Below, one piece after another: positions 15,021 through 18,873 of a stretch of 18,873 nt of DNA. Every line of letters begins with the position of its first letter. The stretch's first letter is position 1. Under the pieces are notes generated by a model. It was not told where the DNA came from. It saw only the letters and a program-made list of their open reading frames with translations, and ran no database searches. Origin of the DNA: a bacterium UBA2214 (GTDB lineage: Bacteria; Zhuqueibacterota; Zhuqueibacteria; Residuimicrobiales; Residuimicrobiaceae); assembly GCA_002327255.1 (NCBI GenBank), contig DCUM01000139.1, forward strand, positions 1 through 18,873, written 5' to 3'. A program made the translations under genes and the position numbers.

Positions 15021-16916
15021 TTGCAAGGGCTTGCCAATCTGCTCATAAGGGACAGTGATGAAATTCTGGTGGCGTGGATACCGCGCATTCAGCAGCTGCT
15101 GCCCGAGGCCGAGAAAGGGATCGCCGCATCATTGGCGCAACAATTATGGACGGCACTGACGATCTACATCGTCGACGAGGATTTGGACGGCGCCGTCCGA
15201 CACCTGGAACGCGTCGGCCGGGAAATCCTGCATGACGTCCACGATGCGGCTTCCGTGATCACCAAGGCGCTCCTGCTCAGCCGTTATATTCTCCTTCCAG
15301 CCCTGATGAAACGCAGCGAAGCCACAAAGAACAGCCTGCAGACTTTCAGTGAAATCAATGACCAGTTCGAACCCGTTTTTCTCCGTCTCAACGATTTGCG
15401 CAAAGGCCCGATGCCCCTGGAGCAAAAAACGCTTTCCGGAGATTTTATCAAAGCCGCGGAATTGGGATTGCTCCGCATTGATTTTGCCGGCATCGGGCTT
15501 TTTGTCGTCGATGTTCAATACAACGTGCTCTATTGGGGACAGACCCTTGCAGCCATCTATGGCATCCCCGCCGCTGAAATAGTCGGCCAGCATTTGTTGT
15601 CCCATTATCCATTTTCAGACCGGATGAGCGATTTGGCGCACGCCATTCAGGACGCCCTGACAACCGGCCGGGAATCGGAATTATGGGAAGAAACCCTCAA
15701 GACCGCGGGCAGCGTCGAGCGCATCGTTGACTGTAAAATCGCCCCGGTTCGTGATTCAGACAGACGCATCATCGGGGCCAGCGTTTTGATACATGATATT
15801 TCGGAACGCCGCGAGCAGGAGCGTGCCCTGCAAAAGTATCAACGCTACTTTGAAAATATTCTCAATGATGCCGCCGATGCCATCATCATCCTCGATGCGC
15901 AAGACCGGATTGTGATGTGGAATAAAGCCGCAGAAGCCCTCTATGGCTGGCGCAAGCAGGAAATAGCCGGCAAACCGGTCAGCTTGATCGTTCCAGACGA
16001 TCCCCGCTCGCGCCAGGAGATCGAATGGATCAATGAACAAGTCCGCCGCAAGGGATTCGTGCGAAATTTTCGCACAAACCGTTTGACCCGGGATGGCAAA
16101 AAGATCACGATTGAAGTGAGCCGGACGGCCATCAAAGACGAAGAAGGCCAATTCATCGGCAGCAGTGTTATCAGCCGGGACATGACGCAGAACGAGCAGT
16201 TGCGCAATCAGCTGGTTCACTCCGAGAAATTATCCGCGGTCGGCACCCTGGCGGCGGGCATTGCCCATGAAATCGGCTCTCCGCTCACCACCATTTCTTC
16301 CTTGTCCCAACTGCTTCTCGCCCAGATTGATGAGGCCTCTTTCAAGGAAAAGATCATACTGATCCAGCACTCTATTGACCGGATCAGCCGAATCGTGCGC
16401 ACGCTGGTGGATTTTTCGCGGCCGATACAGCAAAAAATTGAAATGGTCTACTTGAACCGGGTGATAGAAGAAGTCATCCATATCGTCAAATACGATCGCC
16501 GCCTGAAATACCGCGAGGTCAAAGCCGAGCTCACACCCCGGATACCGCAAGTGCGATGCAGTTTTGACCAGTTGCTCCAGGTTTTTATCAACATCTGCCT
16601 GAATGCAGCCGATGCCATGGAGCATAACCAGGAAGGGAAGTTGCTGATCAGGACCTGGCATGACGGGGAGATGGTATTTGCATCGGTGAGCGACAATGGT
16701 GGCGGTATCGCGGCGCAACATTTACCGCATATTTTTGAGCCCTTTTTTACCACCAAAGCCGAAGGGAAGGGCACCGGACTGGGATTATGGGTCAGTTATA
16801 ACATCCTGAAAGCATACTCTGGAGATATTGCGGTCGAAAGCACCCAGGGGCAGGGAACGACCTTTACGCTGTCGCTTCCGGTGGCGGAGACAAAGACAAA
16901 CGGAGAACCGGGCTGA
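15021..16916 (+). CDS. Cytoplasmic PAS sensor histidine kinase with RsbRD-like N-terminus
   Basis: This 631-residue protein has no transmembrane segment, so it senses a cytoplasmic signal. Residues about 1-125 are helical and resemble the RsbRD N-terminal domain of stressosome-type proteins (LLIRDSDEILVAWIP). PAS domains follow at about 150-265 and 275-393, the second being closest to a nitrogen or redox-type PAS. The HisKA domain has H416 in GIAHEIGSPL, and the ATPase domain shows the N-box asparagine N528 in NICLNAADAM, D558 in SDNGGGIA and GKGTGLGLWVSY, so it should phosphorylate its partner. The start is TTG at 15021, four bases after a strong GGGAGG at 15011-15016; no ATG fits better. 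It lies 27 bases after gpmI and overlaps the response regulator start by one base (TGATG). The signal sensed is unknown. Confidence 0.9.
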   Translation: MQGLANLLIRDSDEILVAWIPRIQQLLPEAEKGIAASLAQQLWTALTIYIVDEDLDGAVRHLERVGREILHDVHDAASVITKALLLSRYILLPALMKRSEATKNSLQTFSEINDQFEPVFLRLNDLRKGPMPLEQKTLSGDFIKAAELGLLRIDFAGIGLFVVDVQYNVLYWGQTLAAIYGIPAAEIVGQHLLSHYPFSDRMSDLAHAIQDALTTGRESELWEETLKTAGSVERIVDCKIAPVRDSDRRIIGASVLIHDISERREQERALQKYQRYFENILNDAADAIIILDAQDRIVMWNKAAEALYGWRKQEIAGKPVSLIVPDDPRSRQEIEWINEQVRRKGFVRNFRTNRLTRDGKKITIEVSRTAIKDEEGQFIGSSVISRDMTQNEQLRNQLVHSEKLSAVGTLAAGIAHEIGSPLTTISSLSQLLLAQIDEASFKEKIILIQHSIDRISRIVRTLVDFSRPIQQKIEMVYLNRVIEEVIHIVKYDRRLKYREVKAELTPRIPQVRCSFDQLLQVFINICLNAADAMEHNQEGKLLIRTWHDGEMVFASVSDNGGGIAAQHLPHIFEPFFTTKAEGKGTGLGLWVSYNILKAYSGDIAVESTQGQGTTFTLSLPVAETKTNGEPG

Positions 16917-18274
16917 TGAGCAGACGCGTCCTGATTGTCGATGATGACGACATCACCCGGGAAACCCTGGCGGTTGTGCTGGGGAATCGCGGTTTCCAAT
17001 GTGGACAGGCGGAAAACGGCCAGATCGCATTGGACATGATGCAGAGGCAGAGCTACGATGTCATCATCACCGACATAGAGATGCCCGTGATCAATGGTCT
17101 CCAGTTGATGGAAAAAAGCGCCGAGCGTGATTTGCGCGGTTCGTTCATTATCATCACGGCCTATGCTTCGGTGGAAACCGCCATCGAAGCGTTACGCCAG
17201 GGCGCGTACGACTATCTGCTCAAGCCATTGAATTTTGAAGACGTCGCGGTCAAAGTTGATAAACTGCTGGAGCATAAGGCACTGGTTCAGGAAAATCAGG
17301 CGCTGAGGCAGGAGATTCACGCGCAATACAATTTCTCCAATATTGTCGGCAAGAGCCCGGCGATCCGCAGAGTCTTTGATACGATCCGCAAGGTCTCCGA
17401 CAGCGACAGTCATGTGCTCATCAGCGGCAATAGCGGCACCGGCAAGGAGCTGGTCGCCAAAGCGATTCATTATAACAGCCCGCGTCGCAAAGGACGTTTC
17501 ATCGCGATCAACTGCGGTGCGGTTACCGAGACGCTGTTTGAGAGTGAATTGTTCGGCCATAAAAAAGGAAGTTTCACCGGTGCGGTGGTGGACAAGGACG
17601 GTTTGTTCAAGGCCGCGCACAACGGCACCCTGTTTCTCGATGAAATCAGTGAAATGTCGCTCTCGGCTCAGGCCAAATTGCTGCGGGCGCTGGAGAACAA
17701 GGAGATACTGCCCGTCGGGTCGACGGTGACCATCCTGGTTAATGTGCGCATCATCGCCGCCACCCATCGCATCCTGTTACAGGAAGTACAGCATAAGCGA
17801 TTTCGTGAGGATCTCTACTATCGCTTGAACGTGATAGAAATCCATCTCCCCTCTTTACAGGAGCGCAGATCGGACATCCCCTTGCTGGTGAATCACTTCA
17901 TTCAGAAATACAACCGGCAAATGAACCGGCAAGTGAAAAAAGTGGCAACGGAGGTGATGGAAATGATCTGCAACCGTACCTGGAAGGGGGAGGTTCGGGA
18001 GTTGGAGAATTTTATTGAGCGGCTGATGATATTTGCAGAAGGGGATGTCATTCGCGCGGTGGACCTACCGGCCGACTTTTCCGCGCCGGCGATGGCAGCG
18101 GCGAATTATTCAGAGACGCAGACGTTAAAAAAAGCAGTTGATGCCTTCACCCGGGATTTTATCCGGGCGCATTTGCAAAAGCAGGATAACCACCGCGGCA
18201 AAGCGGCCAGGGCCCTGGGTATTGGAGAAGCGACCCTGTACCGCAAAATGAAAGCGTTGGGTTTGCAGGAGTGA
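16916..18274 (+). CDS. NtrC-family sigma-54-dependent response regulator
   Basis: This 452-residue protein is the likely partner of the preceding kinase. The receiver domain (1-120) has the acidic pocket D9-D12, the phosphorylation site D53 in ITDIEMP, T81 and K103. The AAA+ domain (about 140-370) has Walker A GNSGTGKE (171-178), a sigma-54 contact loop G-S-F-T-G-A (218-223) where GAFTGA is usual, Walker B LFLDEI and the segment RFREDLYYRLNVIEIHLP. A FIS-type helix-turn-helix at about 405-452 contains GKAARALGIGEATLYRKMK. It should activate sigma-54 promoters when phosphorylated. No sigma-54 (-24 GG/-12 GC) site was found in the window, so its targets are elsewhere. The start codon overlaps the kinase stop codon. 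The stop is 16 bases from the convergent YjbQ-family stop. Confidence 0.93.
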   Translation: MSRRVLIVDDDDITRETLAVVLGNRGFQCGQAENGQIALDMMQRQSYDVIITDIEMPVINGLQLMEKSAERDLRGSFIIITAYASVETAIEALRQGAYDYLLKPLNFEDVAVKVDKLLEHKALVQENQALRQEIHAQYNFSNIVGKSPAIRRVFDTIRKVSDSDSHVLISGNSGTGKELVAKAIHYNSPRRKGRFIAINCGAVTETLFESELFGHKKGSFTGAVVDKDGLFKAAHNGTLFLDEISEMSLSAQAKLLRALENKEILPVGSTVTILVNVRIIAATHRILLQEVQHKRFREDLYYRLNVIEIHLPSLQERRSDIPLLVNHFIQKYNRQMNRQVKKVATEVMEMICNRTWKGEVRELENFIERLMIFAEGDVIRAVDLPADFSAPAMAAANYSETQTLKKAVDAFTRDFIRAHLQKQDNHRGKAARALGIGEATLYRKMKALGLQE

Positions 18275-18290
18275 TGTGAGATGCTGCTGA

Positions 18291-18704
18291 TTATTCCCCC
18301 ATTATTTTAATGACCACCCGTTTTTTACGTTTTCCATCAAATTCTGCATAGTAAATCTGCTGCCAGGGTCCGAGATCGAGCCGCCCGCGGCTGACCGGCA
18401 CAATGACCTGATGGTGCATCAGAAGACTCTTCAGATGCGCATCGCCGTTGACTTCTCCGCTGCGATGGTGTTTGTAATCAGGCCCCCGGGGCGCCAATTG
18501 GTCCAGCCACGCATCAATATCTTCAATGAGTCCCGATTCCGCATCATTGACATACACCGCGGCGGTGATGTGCATGGCCGAGACCAGCACCATCCCCTCC
18601 TGGATATTACTCTTGACAAGGGCCTCTTCGACCGATGGCGTAATATTGATATACTCTCGCGGCCTGGCCGTGTTGAACCATAGATATTCCGTATGAAATT
18701 TCAT
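18291..18704 (-). CDS. YjbQ-family protein (UPF0047)
   Basis: This 137-residue cytoplasmic protein belongs to the YjbQ/UPF0047 family. Its signature segments are present: HITAAVYVND followed by ESGLIEDI, then the HHRSGEVNGDAHLKSLL block with H, D and E residues grouped as in the family's active site, and GRLDLGPWQQIYYAEFDGKRKKRVV. Members can replace thiamine-phosphate synthase in complementation tests, and some annotations call them secondary thiamine-phosphate synthase, but the true substrate is unsettled. The start at 18704 is preceded by GAGG within 10 bases. It converges on the response regulator with a 16-base gap. A short T-rich stretch and a hairpin lie upstream, at 18739-18769. Confidence 0.9.
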   Translation of the reverse strand: MKFHTEYLWFNTARPREYINITPSVEEALVKSNIQEGMVLVSAMHITAAVYVNDAESGLIEDIDAWLDQLAPRGPDYKHHRSGEVNGDAHLKSLLMHHQVIVPVSRGRLDLGPWQQIYYAEFDGKRKKRVVIKIMGE

Positions 18705-18738
18705 GCGTCCTCAAAAAAAACAACAAACCTTAAAAAAG

Positions 18739-18769
18739 CTTGAACCATGAGGAGATTCCATGGTTCAAG
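18739..18769 (-). terminator. Perfect 11-bp hairpin upstream of the YjbQ-family gene
   Basis: CTTGAACCATG (18739-18749) and its exact complement (18759-18769) enclose a nine-base loop. On the minus strand the stem is followed by CTTTTTTAAG, the layout of an intrinsic terminator for a gene to the right of the window that reads leftward. The stem is only about half G+C. It also lies 35 bases before the YjbQ-family start, so an operator or leader function is possible. Confidence 0.5.
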
Positions 18770-18819
18770 TTAAAACAGTATTTTTCAGGTTCATCCGGCA
18801 AATGAGTACCTGGTTAACC

Positions 18820-18843
18820 GCCGAGAGCGCCGAGAGCGCCGAG
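18820..18843. repeat. Short 9-base tandem repeat at the right edge
   Basis: Following TTAACC, the unit GCCGAGAGC occurs twice in full and once as GCCGAG. This looks like the short AACCGC(C/A)GAG-type tandem repeats found between genes in many environmental bacterial genomes, an association I recall, not one I computed. It lies 50 bases right of the hairpin, near the window edge, where no gene is visible. Confidence 0.5.
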
Positions 18844-18873
18844 ATGTATCACAAATGAAGTTTATTCATTCTC

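Noticed and set aside
13533..15026. A 497-codon open frame on the minus strand opposite gpmI
   Set aside because: It lies fully across a well-conserved gpmI and its translation is rich in H, R, D and G without any recognisable motif; it is the usual shadow of a GC-rich coding strand.
16916..18274. A search for sigma-54 promoters (TGGCAC-n5-TTGCA) near the regulator and elsewhere in the window
   Set aside because: No acceptable GG-n10-GC site was found outside genes, so no local target is claimed.
1..18873. CRISPR array, insertion sequence, tRNA or rRNA gene
   Set aside because: No regularly spaced repeats, terminal inverted repeats with a transposase, or cloverleaf-like conserved arms were recognised by eye.

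Overview
This window is an ordinary-looking piece of a Gram-negative bacterial chromosome, about half G+C and densely coded on both strands. Two predicted lipoproteins and an outer-membrane patatin/beta-barrel protein show a double-membrane cell. The gene mix (gyrB next to gyrA, a FecR-domain secreted protein, a patatin-BamA-like protein, a degenerate archaeal-type phosphoglycerate mutase relative, LEA14-like lipoprotein) reminds me of uncultured FCB-group lineages such as Calditrichota/KSB1. That placement is a guess from recall, not a computed result. I see no tRNA, rRNA, insertion sequence, prophage or CRISPR array.

Left part (1-5393, + strand): a 204-base leader, then gyrB, gyrA and a FecR-domain exported protein, closely spaced and probably co-transcribed. 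gyrB and gyrA encode the two subunits of DNA gyrase. Facing them, with only 3 bases between the stop codons, is a long minus-strand gene (5397-8111) for a secreted patatin phospholipase fused to POTRA and outer-membrane barrel domains (type Vd secretion/PlpD-like layout). Its leader carries a terminator-like hairpin.

Middle (8311-10075, + strand): bioY (biotin ECF transporter S component), with a perfect -35 box placed so that the predicted transcript starts at the start codon, followed by a BadF/NAGK-type sugar kinase whose leader is rich in mutually exclusive inverted repeats. A 15-bp perfect hairpin at 10106-10141 separates it from a minus-strand operon read deoC, LEA14-like lipoprotein, thioredoxin-like lipoprotein (12222 to 10140). 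Upstream on the same strand lies a small relative of archaeal-type phosphoglycerate mutase (13201-12446) that has lost its cap domain and key active-site residues.

Right part (13365-18274, + strand): a full-length, apparently active cofactor-independent phosphoglycerate mutase (gpmI), followed after 27 bases by a soluble PAS sensor histidine kinase and its overlapping NtrC-type sigma-54 response regulator. A minus-strand YjbQ-family gene converges on them. The right edge holds a perfect hairpin and a short 9-base tandem repeat.

The most interesting item is the conserved but catalytically dismantled phosphoglycerate mutase relative divergent from the intact gpmI. After that come the two leader regions (patatin gene and sugar kinase) with attenuator-like structures, and a palindrome TGAAT-N-ATTCA shared by the gyrB and deoC upstream regions. 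I did not find a clear new multi-gene defence or mobile system.
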